Shown: positions 15,737 through 27,031 of the stretch, piece after piece | Layout of the letters: each line of letters opens with the position of its first letter | How positions within the stretch are numbered: the first letter of the stretch is position 1 | Assembly: GCF_018332695.1 (NCBI RefSeq) | Contig: NZ_BOQN01000139.1 | Location: 1-58,802 of the forward strand | Source of the DNA: Paractinoplanes toevensis | GTDB lineage: Bacteria > Actinomycetota > Actinomycetes > Mycobacteriales > Micromonosporaceae | Direction of reading: 5' to 3' | DNA length: 58,802 nucleotides | Notes under the pieces: model-generated | Databases searched by the model: none | What the model was told of the DNA's origin: nothing | The model's input: only the letters and a program-made list of their open reading frames with translations | Made by a program: the position numbers and the translations under genes

Positions 15737-17836
15737 GTGACAACGCACCTACGAGCCCGAGTGGCCCAGGCCGGTGCGTTACTGGCGGTGGTCCTCGGCG
15801 TAATCGTCGTCGCTCCCGCGGTGGCGCTGGCCGATCCACCCGACGTGCAAATCACGAGCCTGCCTACGGATGTGGTCTCGGGTAACAGCCTGCAGATGGG
15901 CTTCAAGGTTCGCGCCGTCAACGTCAACGGCGGTGCCGGCGGGCAGGCCACGGCGACCATCAAGGTCAGTGGCATGACCTGCGACGGCTGCAACCAGATC
16001 GCTCAGGTGAGCTCGGACGGCACTGACTTCAACGTCAAGCTGACCGCACCGACGGTCGACGCCGGCGCTACGAAGACCGTCAACATCTCGGTCAGCGCGA
16101 CGATCGACGGCCAGACGAACTCCACCAGCCAGCCGGTGAACGTCAAGGGTCCGGACAAGCCGCAAACCGTCACATCCATCTCCGGCAAGGTGAAGGATCA
16201 GGACGGCAAGGCCATCTCCGGCGCCGCGGTCGCCATGAAGGACAGTGCCGGTCACGCGTACCAGACAACGACCAACGGCTCCGGTGGTTACTCCTTCAAC
16301 TCGTCGGATTCGTCGCAGATCACGCCCGGCAACATCTCGGTCGGCGCGCTCAAGGACGGCTTCAACGCGGCCACCGTGCAGATCCAGGCCTCGGCCGGCA
16401 AGAGCGTCACGGTTCCGCTGACGCTCAAGGCCGTCGAGGCCACGGCATCGGCGACCCCGTCCGCGTCCGTCTCGGCCGCGGCCAGCTCCGCGGCCCTCGA
16501 CGAGGCCACCGAGGACCCGACCACCGACGAGTCGGCCGCGGTCGACGCCGACACGGAGAACAAGTCGGCCGATTCGGGCAGCGGCTCCGGCTCGATGCTG
16601 TTCATCATCGTCGGCGGCCTGCTGGTGGCGGCCGGTGTCGGTGCGATCGTGCTGGTCCTGATGCGTCGCAAGAACAACGGCGAGGACGGCGGCGTCGACG
16701 ACGACCCGACCTCGATGCCGGTCGGTCCCGGCGGCGTGGTGCCGCCGAGCCAGGGCCGGTTCAACGACGCGACCCGGGTCGCCTCCCCGATGGCAGCCGG
16801 CCGGGACGCCACGATGGTGGCGCCGCGTGCGGCCTCGCCGATGTCCGACGCGCCCACCATGCTGCACCGCCCGGTCGTCGAGGACGAGTTCCCCGACCCG
16901 TACGGCGTGCCCGTTCCGAACCAGGGCGGCTACGCCGGCGGTGGTGGCGGCTGGGACGACCCGGGCGTGCCCGGCCAGCAGTACGGCGGCGCGGCTCAGG
17001 GCGGCCAGTACGGCGGCGCGGCCCAGGGCGGCGGCGGCCAGTACGGCGGCACCTACGGTGCGGCGCAGCCCGCCGGCCCGCAGTACGGCGGCGGCGCGCC
17101 TCAGGGCGGCGGCCAGTACGGCGCGGCGGCGGCCCCGGCCGATGCCCCGCAGCAGCGCTACGACGAGCCGACCGGGATGTACCGGCCCGAGGCCGGCAAC
17201 GACTACGACGAGTACGAGCAGCCCGGCGCCCAGCAGTACGGCGGCGGCGCGGCTCAGGGCGGCGGCCAGTACGGCGGCGGCACCTACGGCGGTGGCGCTC
17301 AGCAGTACGGCGGCTCCCAGCAATACGGCGCCGCCGAGCCGACCGGCTACGGCGACCAGCGCGGCGGGTACCCGGATCAGGGTGCCGGCGGCTGGGGCGG
17401 TCAGGACGCCGGCAACGGCTACGGCCCGCAGCAGGGTGGCGGCCGATACGGCGCAGCCGCTCCCGCCGGTCAGTACGGCGGCGGTTACGACGACCAGGCC
17501 GGATACGGCGGCGACCAGGGCGGCCAGTACGGCGCGGCCGGTGGCGGCTACGACCAGTACGGCGGCGCCCAGGGCGCTGCCCCCGGCGGTCAGTACGGCC
17601 AGGCCGCTCCGCCGCCGCCCGTCCCGCCCGTCCCGCCCGTCCCGAGCGCCCCGGGCGGTCAGTACGGCGCTGGTGGTGCCCCGGCCGGTCAGTACGGCGC
17701 AGGCGGTTACGACCAGGGTGGTTACGACCAGCGCGGCGGCTACAACGAGCAGAACCGCCATGGCGGACAGCCGCCCCGCCCGCAGGAGCCCTCCCAGCCG
17801 GGTCAGCGTCGCTCGCTCGACTGGATGGACAACTAG
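15737..17836 (+). CDS. Type I membrane protein with CarboxypepD-regulatory-like domain and QYGG-rich cytoplasmic tail
   Basis: 699 aa. A Sec signal peptide (cleavage after AVALA, residue 32) precedes an extracellular part with an Ig-like section and a carboxypeptidase-regulatory-like domain (SISGKVKDQDGKAISGAAVA, about residues 147-220). After a Ser/Ala/Asp-rich linker one membrane helix (about 287-309) is stopped by MRRKNNG. The remaining 390 residues are cytoplasmic and dominated by repeats of QYGG, AQGG, GGQYG and YDQ with few charged residues, a low-complexity prion-like composition. The GTG at 15737 suits the AAGGG spacing better than GTG 15731. No homologue of known function comes to mind. 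Confidence 0.8.
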   Translation: MTTHLRARVAQAGALLAVVLGVIVVAPAVALADPPDVQITSLPTDVVSGNSLQMGFKVRAVNVNGGAGGQATATIKVSGMTCDGCNQIAQVSSDGTDFNVKLTAPTVDAGATKTVNISVSATIDGQTNSTSQPVNVKGPDKPQTVTSISGKVKDQDGKAISGAAVAMKDSAGHAYQTTTNGSGGYSFNSSDSSQITPGNISVGALKDGFNAATVQIQASAGKSVTVPLTLKAVEATASATPSASVSAAASSAALDEATEDPTTDESAAVDADTENKSADSGSGSGSMLFIIVGGLLVAAGVGAIVLVLMRRKNNGEDGGVDDDPTSMPVGPGGVVPPSQGRFNDATRVASPMAAGRDATMVAPRAASPMSDAPTMLHRPVVEDEFPDPYGVPVPNQGGYAGGGGGWDDPGVPGQQYGGAAQGGQYGGAAQGGGGQYGGTYGAAQPAGPQYGGGAPQGGGQYGAAAAPADAPQQRYDEPTGMYRPEAGNDYDEYEQPGAQQYGGGAAQGGGQYGGGTYGGGAQQYGGSQQYGAAEPTGYGDQRGGYPDQGAGGWGGQDAGNGYGPQQGGGRYGAAAPAGQYGGGYDDQAGYGGDQGGQYGAAGGGYDQYGGAQGAAPGGQYGQAAPPPPVPPVPPVPSAPGGQYGAGGAPAGQYGAGGYDQGGYDQRGGYNEQNRHGGQPPRPQEPSQPGQRRSLDWMDN

Positions 17837-17848
17837 AAAGCCCTAGCA

Positions 17849-17891
17849 AAAAGATCGGCCCGCGCCACTACACGGCGCGGGCCGATCTTTT
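17849..17891. terminator. Rho-independent terminator
   Basis: A perfect 18-bp stem (AAAAGATCGGCCCGCGCC and its complement) with a 7-nt loop; the symmetric A and T runs let it work in both directions. Confidence 0.9.
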
Positions 17892-17927
17892 GCTATCCGG
17901 ACTACCCGGGACCACCCCGGAACGACG

Positions 17928-17959
17928 AAAGCCGGTCAGCGTGGACGCTGACCGGCTTT
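17928..17959 (-). terminator. Terminator after purL
   Basis: A 14-bp perfect stem, AAAGCCGGTCAGCG / CGCTGACCGGCTTT, with a TGGA tetraloop, 16 bp beyond the purL stop. Confidence 0.85.
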
Positions 17960-17974
17960 ACCGTCGGTTGTGGA

Positions 17975-20475
<2,501 letters not shown>

Positions 20476-20476
<1 letters not shown>

Positions 20477-21180
20477 TACTGGTGTCCCCCTGATTGCTGC
20501 CCGCCCGCGGTCGCCCCGGCCAGGGCGCGCAGGACGGAGGTGAAGAAGCCGAGGCCGTCCAGCGACGGGCCGGTCAGCGCCTCCACCGCGTGTTCCGGGT
20601 GCGGCATGATGCCGACGACGTTGCCGGCCTCGTTGGTGATCGCGGCAATGTCGCGCTGCGAACCGTTCGGGTTGCCCTTGATGTAACGGGCGATGATCCG
20701 GCCCTCGGCCTCGAGCGCGTCGAGCGTGTGGGCGTCGGCGACGTAGCAGCCTTCGCCGTTCTTCACCGGGACCAGGATCTCCTGGCCTTCGGTGAAGTTG
20801 TTGGTCCACGCGGTGTCCGGGGACTCGACGCGCAGCCACTGGTCACGGTTGCGGAAGTGCAGGTGCTGGTTGCGGGTCAGCGCGCCGGGAAGCAGGTGCG
20901 CCTCGCACAGGACCTGGAAGCCGTTGCAGATGCCGAGCACCGGCAGGCCGCCACGGGCCGCGTCGATAATCGTTTCCATAACGGGGGCGAACCGGGCGAT
21001 AGCGCCACAGCGAAGGTAGTCGCCGTAGGAGAAACCGCCGGGCAGCACCACGGCGTCGACGCCGTGCAGGTCGGGGTCGCCGTGCCAGAGGCGGACCGCC
21101 TCAGCGCCGGCGATGCGCGCGGCGCGGGCCGCGTCCCCATCGTCGAGTGATCCGGGGAAGGTGACCACACCGATACGCAT
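20476..21180 (-). CDS. purQ: Phosphoribosylformylglycinamidine synthase, glutaminase subunit
   Basis: 234 aa. Class I glutamine amidotransferase: the nucleophile Cys lies in LPVLGICNGFQVLCEAHLLP, and the His-x-Glu pair in GIMPHPEHAVEAL. It hydrolyses glutamine and passes ammonia to PurL. The conserved opening MRIGVVTFPGSLDDGDAARA confirms the start. It begins 2 bp after the purS stop and its own stop overlaps purL, so purS-purQ-purL is one translationally linked unit. Confidence 0.96.
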
Positions 21181-21182
21181 GG

Positions 21183-21425
21183 TCAGGCGACCTCCGCCAC
21201 ACGAATGTCAAAGTCCTCGATCACCGGGTTCGCCAAGAGCTTGTCGGCGATCTCGCGGGCGCGATCGAGGTCGGCCTCGCCCTCGAACTCGATCTCGATC
21301 CGCCGGCCGATGCGAACGGAGGAGACATCGGTGACCCCGAGCCTGGGCAGCGCGTTCGCAACCGCCTGGCCCTGCGGATCAAGGATCTCCGGCTTGAGCA
21401 TGACGTCGACCACGACGCGAGCCAC
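21183..21425 (-). CDS. purS: Phosphoribosylformylglycinamidine synthase, PurS subunit
   Basis: 80 aa. PurS bridges PurL and PurQ in the FGAM synthetase complex. The conserved opening VARVVVDVMLKPEILDPQGQ and the later IGRRIEIEFEG and LLANPVIEDFDIRV are diagnostic. The GTG at 21425 is chosen because AGGAG lies five bases upstream; a GTG two codons earlier overlaps that ribosome binding site. It is the first gene of the purSQL unit. Confidence 0.95.
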   Translation of the reverse strand: MARVVVDVMLKPEILDPQGQAVANALPRLGVTDVSSVRIGRRIEIEFEGEADLDRAREIADKLLANPVIEDFDIRVAEVA

Positions 21426-21765
21426 GGGCACTCCTGACTGATAGATGTGAGCACCGGCAGCCTACCTTGTGAACCCTGGCATCGACCCATCGCCCGCTGT
21501 CGGCAGAGCGACGCAATCCCCGCTGACCAGGGCACTTCGGCGGTGATCTAGGGCACGCCCAAGATCACCGCGGGGTCATCACATCGTGATATGTGGGATC
21601 TGAGTGGTAGGCGGCACACCGAGATCCACCTACTGTTCGGTACATCGATCTCCGTAGGGCCGGACGGCGGCGCCCCCGCTGTCGTCCGGCAGGAGTTTCG
21701 AGCAGTCTCCGCCGAGGTGCGACGTGAGGGTCGAGCTCCGTTGCGCCTCGGCGGCACGATTTAGA
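21426..21765. promoter_or_regulatory. purS upstream region with hairpin
   Basis: This 340-bp gap between purB and purS has no convincing gene. At 21540-21571 a perfect 10-bp inverted repeat (GCGGTGATCT / AGATCACCGC, loop 12) is followed by a short dyad ATCAC-atc-GTGAT at 21578-21590. They may terminate the purB transcript or regulate purSQL. I see no known purine riboswitch. Confidence 0.5.
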
Positions 21766-23187
21766 TCACAGGATGGGTGCCGGCGCGTAGTGCGCCGCGG
21801 CGGGATGCGCCGCCACGATCGCGGCGACTCGGTCCGCCACCCGGGCCACCTGGGACGACGCGGCACCGACGAAGCCGGCCCGGTCCGCCACCAGAGTGTC
21901 GATCTCGGCGCGCGAGAGCCGCATCCGCTCGTCGCCGGCCAGCCGGTCGAAGAGGTCGTTGACCGGAGCGCCCTTCTCCCGCATGGCCAGCGCCACCCCG
22001 ACCGCATGCTCCTTGATCACCTCGTGCGCGGCCTCCCGGCCGACGCCCTTGCGCACCGCCGCCACCAGGATCTTGGTGGTGGTCAGGAACGGCAGGAAGC
22101 GGTCGAGCTCACGGGCGATCACCGCCGGGTAGGCGCCGAACTCGTCGAGCACGGTCAGGAACGTCTGGAACAGGCCGTCGGTGGCGAAGAACGCGTCCGG
22201 CAGCGCCACCCGGCGGACCACCGAGCAGGAGACGTCACCCTCGTTCCACTGGTCACCGGCCAGCTCGCCGACCATCGACAGGTAACCGCGGACGATCACC
22301 GCGAGGCCGTTGACCCGCTCCGACGAGCGCGTGTTCATCTTGTGCGGCATCGCCGACGAGCCGACCTGGCCGGGCTTGAAGCCCTCGGTGGCCAGTTCCT
22401 GGCCGACCATCAGCCGGATCGTGGTGGCCAGCGACGACGGGCCGGCGGTGACCTGGACGAGCGCCGACACCACGTCGAAATCGAGCGAGCGTGGGTAGAC
22501 CTGACCGACGCTGCTGAGCACCCGGTTGAAGCCGAGGTGGCCGGCGACCCGCTGCTCCAGCTGGGCGAGGGCGTCGAAGTCGCCGTCCAGCAGGTCGAGC
22601 TGGTCGGCCGCGGTGCCGACCGGGCCCTTGATGCCGCGCAGCGGGTAGCGCCCGATCAGGTCGTCCAGCCGTTCGTACGCGATCAGCAGCTCCTGCGCCG
22701 CCGAGGCGAACCGCTTGCCCAGCGTGGTGGCCTGCGCCGCGACGTTGTGCGAGCGGCCGGTCATCACCAGGTCGGAGTATTCGACCGCGCGCTCGGTGAG
22801 CCGGGCCAGGGTGGTGACCACCCGCTCGCGGATCAGCTCGAGCGAGGCCCGGATCTGCAGCTGCTCGACGTTCTCCGTCAGGTCGCGGGAGGTCATCCCC
22901 TTGTGGATCTGCTCGAAGCCGGCCAGCGCGCTGAACTCCTCGATGCGCGCCTTCACGTCGTGCCGGGTGACCCGCTCGCGGGCCGCGATCGACGGGAGGT
23001 CGACCTGGTCGAGCACCGCTTCGTACGCCTCCACGGCGCCCTCGGGCACGGCCACGCCGAGATCACGCTGAGCGCGCAGCACGGCGAGCCAGAGCCGGCG
23101 CTCCATCCGGATCTTCTCCTCCGGGGACCACAGGTCGGTGAGCTCGGCGGAGGCGTAGCGGGCGGCCAGCACGTTCGGGATCGTCAC
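21766..23187 (-). CDS. purB: Adenylosuccinate lyase
   Basis: 473 aa. The fumarase-superfamily signature VGSSAMPHKMNTRSSERVNG carries the flexible catalytic loop; SHNVAAQATTLGKRFASAAQ and GMTSRDLTENVEQLQI supply further active-site residues. It acts twice in purine synthesis, on SAICAR and on adenylosuccinate, releasing fumarate. The start MTIPNVLAARYASAEL is the conserved one. Its ATG overlaps the stop of the MFS transporter gene (23184-23187), so a housekeeping enzyme is translated from an ArsR-controlled transcript unless an internal promoter exists. Confidence 0.95.
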   Translation of the reverse strand: MTIPNVLAARYASAELTDLWSPEEKIRMERRLWLAVLRAQRDLGVAVPEGAVEAYEAVLDQVDLPSIAARERVTRHDVKARIEEFSALAGFEQIHKGMTSRDLTENVEQLQIRASLELIRERVVTTLARLTERAVEYSDLVMTGRSHNVAAQATTLGKRFASAAQELLIAYERLDDLIGRYPLRGIKGPVGTAADQLDLLDGDFDALAQLEQRVAGHLGFNRVLSSVGQVYPRSLDFDVVSALVQVTAGPSSLATTIRLMVGQELATEGFKPGQVGSSAMPHKMNTRSSERVNGLAVIVRGYLSMVGELAGDQWNEGDVSCSVVRRVALPDAFFATDGLFQTFLTVLDEFGAYPAVIARELDRFLPFLTTTKILVAAVRKGVGREAAHEVIKEHAVGVALAMREKGAPVNDLFDRLAGDERMRLSRAEIDTLVADRAGFVGAASSQVARVADRVAAIVAAHPAAAHYAPAPIL

Positions 23188-24515
23188 GGCACCGATTCTT
23201 TCACGGGCGCGTTTTCCGGCTCGGGCAGCTTGTGCGGCAGGGTGCGCACGTCCCGGCTGCTCAGCTGGGCGAGGAAGGCGCCGGTGACGAGGATGCCGGC
23301 GCCGACCAGGGTCGCCTCGGTGCCGACCACGTGCGAGATCGGTCCGATCGCCATCTCGCCGATCGGGATCGCCACGAACGAGCCGACCATGTCGTACGAG
23401 TAGACCCGGGCCAGTTTGTCGGCCGGGATGTGCTCCTGCATCGTCGTCTCCCAGGCCACCCCGAACTGTTCGAGCCCCAGGCCGGCGATCAGTGCACCGG
23501 CGATGAGCACCCAGAGGTTCGGATAGAGACCGAGCACGTAGATCGGCAGGGCCATCAGCGTGCAGCAGGCGACGCCGAAGTAGAGCAGTCGCTCAAGGCG
23601 CAGTCGCATCGCGATCAGGGCTCCGATGATCATGCCGACGGTCTGTGCGGCCAGCACGAAGCCCCAGGCCCGGCGGCCGAAGGTGTCGTCCGCGATGACC
23701 GGTCCGAGCACGAAGAGGGAGCCGCCCCAGGCCATGTTGGCCACGCAGAACCCGGCCACGACCACCCACAGCCAGGTCCGCGAGCGGAACTCGGACCATC
23801 CGGTCCGAAGATCAACAAAGACGTTGGGGCGCTTTGGCGACGGCTCGGCACTTTCGAGTACGGGCACTGCGGTGCCGGCCAGACCGCCGGCCGCCTCCTC
23901 GACGACCATCTCCGCGTTCACCGGCTTCGCGGCGCCGGCGGCGATCGCCAGACCGAGGCCCGCGAAGCAGAACGCCGAGATCACGAACGTGGCCGCGTCG
24001 ACCACGATGCCCCAGCCCGGACCGACCGCCGCGACCACGATCCCGGCCGCCGGCGCGCCCAGGACGGCCGCGCTGTTCAGGAAGACCCGGCTGATCCCGT
24101 TCGCCTGCTGACGGATCTCCGCCGGCACGGTCTGCGGCAGGATCGACGCGCTCGCCGGCAGGGCCAGCGCCCCGACCATGCCGTTGAGTGCGGCCAGCAC
24201 GATGAGCAGCGGAATCGTGGCGTTGTGGGTGAGCACCAGAGCCGCCACGGTGCCCTGGGTGATGGCCGCCGCCAGGCTGGAGCCGACCATCAGCAGGTTT
24301 TTCGGCAGACGGTCGGCCAGCACGCCGCCGAACAGCAGGAACACGACGTTGACCACCGTGCGGGCGCCGACCACGAAGCCCAGGTCGGTGGCGGACCCGG
24401 TGAGGTCGAGAACCGCGAAGGCGAGCGCGATGGGGGCGAACGCGTTGCCGAGCGCGTTGATCGTGCGGCCGGCCAGCAGGAGTTGAAAGGGGCGTTGGCG
24501 GAGGGGGCCGTTCAT
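23184..24515 (-). CDS. MFS efflux transporter
   Basis: 443 aa with about 12 membrane segments. The start MNGPLRQRPFQLLLAGRTIN is typical of the enterobactin/macrolide-exporter-like MFS_3 group; FLLFGGVLADRLPKNLLMVG is motif A. A polar insertion in the middle (EEAAGGLAGTAVPVLESAEP) is the central cytoplasmic loop. Likely a proton-driven drug or metabolite exporter of the plasma membrane. It is coupled by ATGA overlaps to the ArsR regulator upstream and purB downstream. Confidence 0.88.
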   Translation of the reverse strand: MNGPLRQRPFQLLLAGRTINALGNAFAPIALAFAVLDLTGSATDLGFVVGARTVVNVVFLLFGGVLADRLPKNLLMVGSSLAAAITQGTVAALVLTHNATIPLLIVLAALNGMVGALALPASASILPQTVPAEIRQQANGISRVFLNSAAVLGAPAAGIVVAAVGPGWGIVVDAATFVISAFCFAGLGLAIAAGAAKPVNAEMVVEEAAGGLAGTAVPVLESAEPSPKRPNVFVDLRTGWSEFRSRTWLWVVVAGFCVANMAWGGSLFVLGPVIADDTFGRRAWGFVLAAQTVGMIIGALIAMRLRLERLLYFGVACCTLMALPIYVLGLYPNLWVLIAGALIAGLGLEQFGVAWETTMQEHIPADKLARVYSYDMVGSFVAIPIGEMAIGPISHVVGTEATLVGAGILVTGAFLAQLSSRDVRTLPHKLPEPENAPVKESVP

Positions 24516-25066
24516 TCGGACTCCATCTCGAACAGGGCAGCGGTGGTGCTGGTGCGGACGGTGCCGGGGGTGCGGGGTGGCTGAGCCGCGCCGTGCAGCT
24601 CGGTCAGCGCGAGGGCGATCCGTTCCCGCAGCTCGTCCCACTTCGCCGGATCGACCCAGAGCTCGGCGTCGGCCAGCACCTTCTGGCCGGCCGGGAAGCG
24701 CGCGTCCCGCGAACGGCGGATCAGCTCGTTGGCGAACGCGGCGATCTCGATGCGCAGCTGCTCGTCGGAGAGCGGGCGCTCGCTGAGCCGCCGCTCCCGC
24801 TCGTGGGCGACGTCGTAGCGGTAACGCTTGGCGACGCCACCGCGAATCTTCTCCTCGCTCTCCACGAAGATCAGCCCGCCGGAGAGCAGGGTGCGCAGGT
24901 GGTAGCTGGCGTTGGCGTGGGTGAGGCCGAGCTCACGGGCCACCTCGGCCGCGGTCATCGGGGCAGCCGTCAGCAGCGACATGATCCGCAGCCGCACCGG
25001 ATGGGCCATCGCCCGCAGCGAAGCCGTGCTCTGCTCTCGTGGCGACGCCGAATCTCCCAAAGACAT
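24512..25066 (-). CDS. ArsR-family winged helix regulator
   Basis: 184 aa from ATG 25066. The DNA-binding part is LRAMAHPVRLRIMSLLTAAP, MTAAEVARELGLTHANASYH, LRTLLSGGLI, a helix-turn-helix_20-type domain, followed by a long helical C-terminus (DEQLRIEIAAFANELIRRSR) likely for dimerisation and ligand sensing. No cysteine metal site is present, so it is probably not a metal sensor. A -10 element (TAGACT) ends seven bases before the ATG, implying a leaderless message. Two copies of an operator flank the promoter, so autoregulation of this gene, the exporter and purB is likely. Confidence 0.85.
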   Translation of the reverse strand: MSLGDSASPREQSTASLRAMAHPVRLRIMSLLTAAPMTAAEVARELGLTHANASYHLRTLLSGGLIFVESEEKIRGGVAKRYRYDVAHERERRLSERPLSDEQLRIEIAAFANELIRRSRDARFPAGQKVLADAELWVDPAKWDELRERIALALTELHGAAQPPRTPGTVRTSTTAALFEMESE

Positions 25067-25119
25067 GTTGGGGAGTCTAGGCATTCAGCGCGCCGACTGT
25101 CCAACACTTGTTTGGGAGT
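25054..25119 (-). promoter_or_regulatory. arsR promoter with two inverted operator copies
   Basis: Minus-strand promoter: -35 TTGGAC (25104-25099), -10 TAGACT (25079-25074), start point near the ATG. Copy one reads CTCCCAAAGACATGTTGG from 25054 on the plus strand; copy two reads CTCCCAAACAAGTGTTGG from 25118 on the minus strand. They agree at 15 of 18 positions and each is an imperfect dyad (CCCAA ... TTGG). One overlaps the start codon, the other the -35 box. Confidence 0.7.
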
Positions 25120-25156
25120 GGCACACTGCACGGAGAAGCGGCATTCTCGCTAGGGT

Positions 25157-25168
25157 TACTCGCGAGTA
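25157..25168. promoter_or_regulatory. Perfect 12-bp palindrome upstream of the SCP2 gene
   Basis: TACTCGCGAGTA lies 30 bp before the ATG of the SCP2-like gene, in a position suited to an operator of a TetR-type lipid regulator. No such regulator is encoded nearby. Confidence 0.5.
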
Positions 25169-25198
25169 GGTACAGCGCAGATACCGAAAGGTCCACCG

Positions 25199-25651
25199 AT
25201 GACTGATTTCAACCCCGAGTCGCTCTCCTCGATCGGCCCGAAGGAGTTCGCGCAGCTCGTCAAGTCGACGCCCGACTCGCAGATCGCCGAGGTCATGTCC
25301 GGCGACGCACGCACGAAGATCCTCGACGAGGTCTTCAACCGCATGCCTCAGCTCTTCCGCGCGGAGAAGGCCGGCAACACCTCGGCCGTCATCCACTGGG
25401 TCATCACCGGTGGCGCCGGCGGCGGCAACGACACCTACGAGACGGTGATCGAGAACGGCGCCTGCACGGTCACCAGCAAGCCCGAGCGCGACCCCAAGCT
25501 CGCCATGACCATGGACCCGGTCACGTTCCTGAAGGTCGTCTCCGGTGACGGCAACCCGATGATGATGTTCATGACCGGCAAGATCAAGGCAAAGGGTGAC
25601 CTGGGCCTGGCCGCCAACGTGGCCAAGCTGTTCGACATTCCCAAGGCCTGA
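25199..25651 (+). CDS. SCP-2 sterol-transfer-like protein
   Basis: 150 aa. After a helical start (LSSIGPKEFAQLVKSTPDSQ) the SCP2 fold is recognisable: AVIHWVITGGAGGGNDTYET, VIENGACTVTSKPERDPKLA, then MTMDPVTFLKVVSGDGNPMM, and GKIKAKGDLGLAANVAKLF. The DPVTFLKV and KGDLGLA segments are the family signature for a hydrophobic ligand tunnel. It likely binds or presents lipids in the cytosol. AGGAG-like bases (CGAAAGG) precede the ATG. It converges with purD and shares its terminator. Confidence 0.9.
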   Translation: MTDFNPESLSSIGPKEFAQLVKSTPDSQIAEVMSGDARTKILDEVFNRMPQLFRAEKAGNTSAVIHWVITGGAGGGNDTYETVIENGACTVTSKPERDPKLAMTMDPVTFLKVVSGDGNPMMMFMTGKIKAKGDLGLAANVAKLFDIPKA

Positions 25652-25665
25652 CGGGCCGCTGACGG

Positions 25666-25690
25666 GGCCGGATCAGAGCTGGATCCGGCC
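25666..25690. terminator. Bidirectional terminator overlapping the end of purD
   Basis: Perfect 9-bp stem GGCCGGATC / GATCCGGCC with a 7-nt loop lies across the purD stop codon and downstream of the SCP2 gene. Confidence 0.6.
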
Positions 25691-26914
25691 CTCGACGGCG
25701 TTCAGGGCGATGTCGGTGCGGTACTGCGCCCCGTCCAGGCGGACGCCGTCGACCAGGGCATAGGCGAACTCGCGGGCCGCGACCAGGTCAGCGCCGACGG
25801 CCGTGACACTCAGCACCCGGCCACCCGAGGAGACCAGGGCGCCGTCGTCCCGGCGGGCCGTGCCGGCGTGGATCACGCCGGGCACCTCGGCACCCTCGAT
25901 GACGTCGCCGGTGCGCGGGGTGCCGGGATAGTTCGCGCTGGCCACCACCACGGTGATGGCGGCGCCGTCGTGCCAGAGCAGCGGCGGGTAACCGGCCAGG
26001 TTGCCGGTTGCGGCGGCGTACAGCAGCCCGGACAGCGGCGTGTCCAGCAGGGCCAGCACCACCTGGGTCTCCGGGTCGCCGAAGCGGGCGTTGAACTCGA
26101 TCACCTTCGGGCCGTCCGGGGTGAGCGCGAGTCCGACGTAGAGCAGCCCGGCGAACGGGGTGCCCCGCTTGCGCATCTCGGCCAGGGTCGGCTCGACCGT
26201 CTCCCGCATCACCCGGGGCACGAGATCGTCCGGCGCCCAGTCCAGCGGGGCGTACGCCCCCATGCCGCCGGTGTTCGGACCGGCGTCGCCGTCCCCCAGC
26301 CGCTTGAAGTCCTGGGCCGGCATCAGCGGCACCGACGCCGTGCCGTCGGTCACCACGAACAGCGAGACCTCGGGACCGGGCAGATATTCCTCGATCACGA
26401 CCTTGCCGCACTCGGCGGCATGGCGGCGAGCCTCCTCGATCGAGTCGGTGACCACGACTCCCTTGCCGGCGGCCAGGCCGTCGTTCTTCACCACATAGGG
26501 CGCACCGAGGTCGGCCAGCGCGCGGTCCACGGCCTCGGGCGAGGTGCACTCATAAGATCGCGAGGTCGGCACCCCGGCCGCGGCCATGACGTCCTTGGCG
26601 AACGCCTTCGACCCCTCCAGCTGGGCGGCCGCGGCGCTCGGACCGAAACAGGCGATGCCCTTGGCCCGCACGGCGTCGGCCACGCCCGCCACCAGCGGCG
26701 CCTCCGGACCGACCACGACCAGGTCGGCCGCGACCTCGACGGCGAGGGCGGCCACGGCGGCCGGATCGGTGGCGGTCACCGGATAGAGCGCGGCGACCTG
26801 CGCGATGCCGGGGTTACCGGGGGCGGCGGCCAGGAATTCGACGGAGGGGTCGGCAGCGAGCTCGACGGCGAGGGCGTGTTCCCGCCCGCCGGATCCGATC
26901 AGAAGTACGCGCAC
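25673..26914 (-). CDS. purD: Phosphoribosylamine-glycine ligase (GAR synthetase)
   Basis: 413 aa. ATP-grasp enzyme joining glycine to phosphoribosylamine. It opens VRVLLIGSGGREHALAVELA and has APYVVKNDGLAAGKGVVVTD (ATP-binding), GDGDAGPNTGGMGAYAPLDW and VIEFNARFGDPETQVVL. The conserved start is the GTG at 26914; a -10-like TAGGAT (26928-26923) ends eight bases upstream, so the mRNA may be leaderless. It is divergent from purA across about 117 bp. Confidence 0.96.
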   Translation of the reverse strand: MRVLLIGSGGREHALAVELAADPSVEFLAAAPGNPGIAQVAALYPVTATDPAAVAALAVEVAADLVVVGPEAPLVAGVADAVRAKGIACFGPSAAAAQLEGSKAFAKDVMAAAGVPTSRSYECTSPEAVDRALADLGAPYVVKNDGLAAGKGVVVTDSIEEARRHAAECGKVVIEEYLPGPEVSLFVVTDGTASVPLMPAQDFKRLGDGDAGPNTGGMGAYAPLDWAPDDLVPRVMRETVEPTLAEMRKRGTPFAGLLYVGLALTPDGPKVIEFNARFGDPETQVVLALLDTPLSGLLYAAATGNLAGYPPLLWHDGAAITVVVASANYPGTPRTGDVIEGAEVPGVIHAGTARRDDGALVSSGGRVLSVTAVGADLVAAREFAYALVDGVRLDGAQYRTDIALNAVEGRIQL

Positions 26915-27031
26915 GACCGCCGATCCTACCGGCGGCCTCCTTCCGCACGTCGCACCGCAGGTCGGTCGCGTAAACTTCGGCAGTACCCGGGCTTCGCCGA
27001 GTACGCAAGCACGCGGAAAGGCGTCACAGAC

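Noticed and set aside
15779..17761. 660-codon minus-strand frame opposite the QYGG protein
   Set aside because: Generated by the GC-rich repeat codons; no start signal, and the plus-strand protein has a signal peptide and membrane helix in order.
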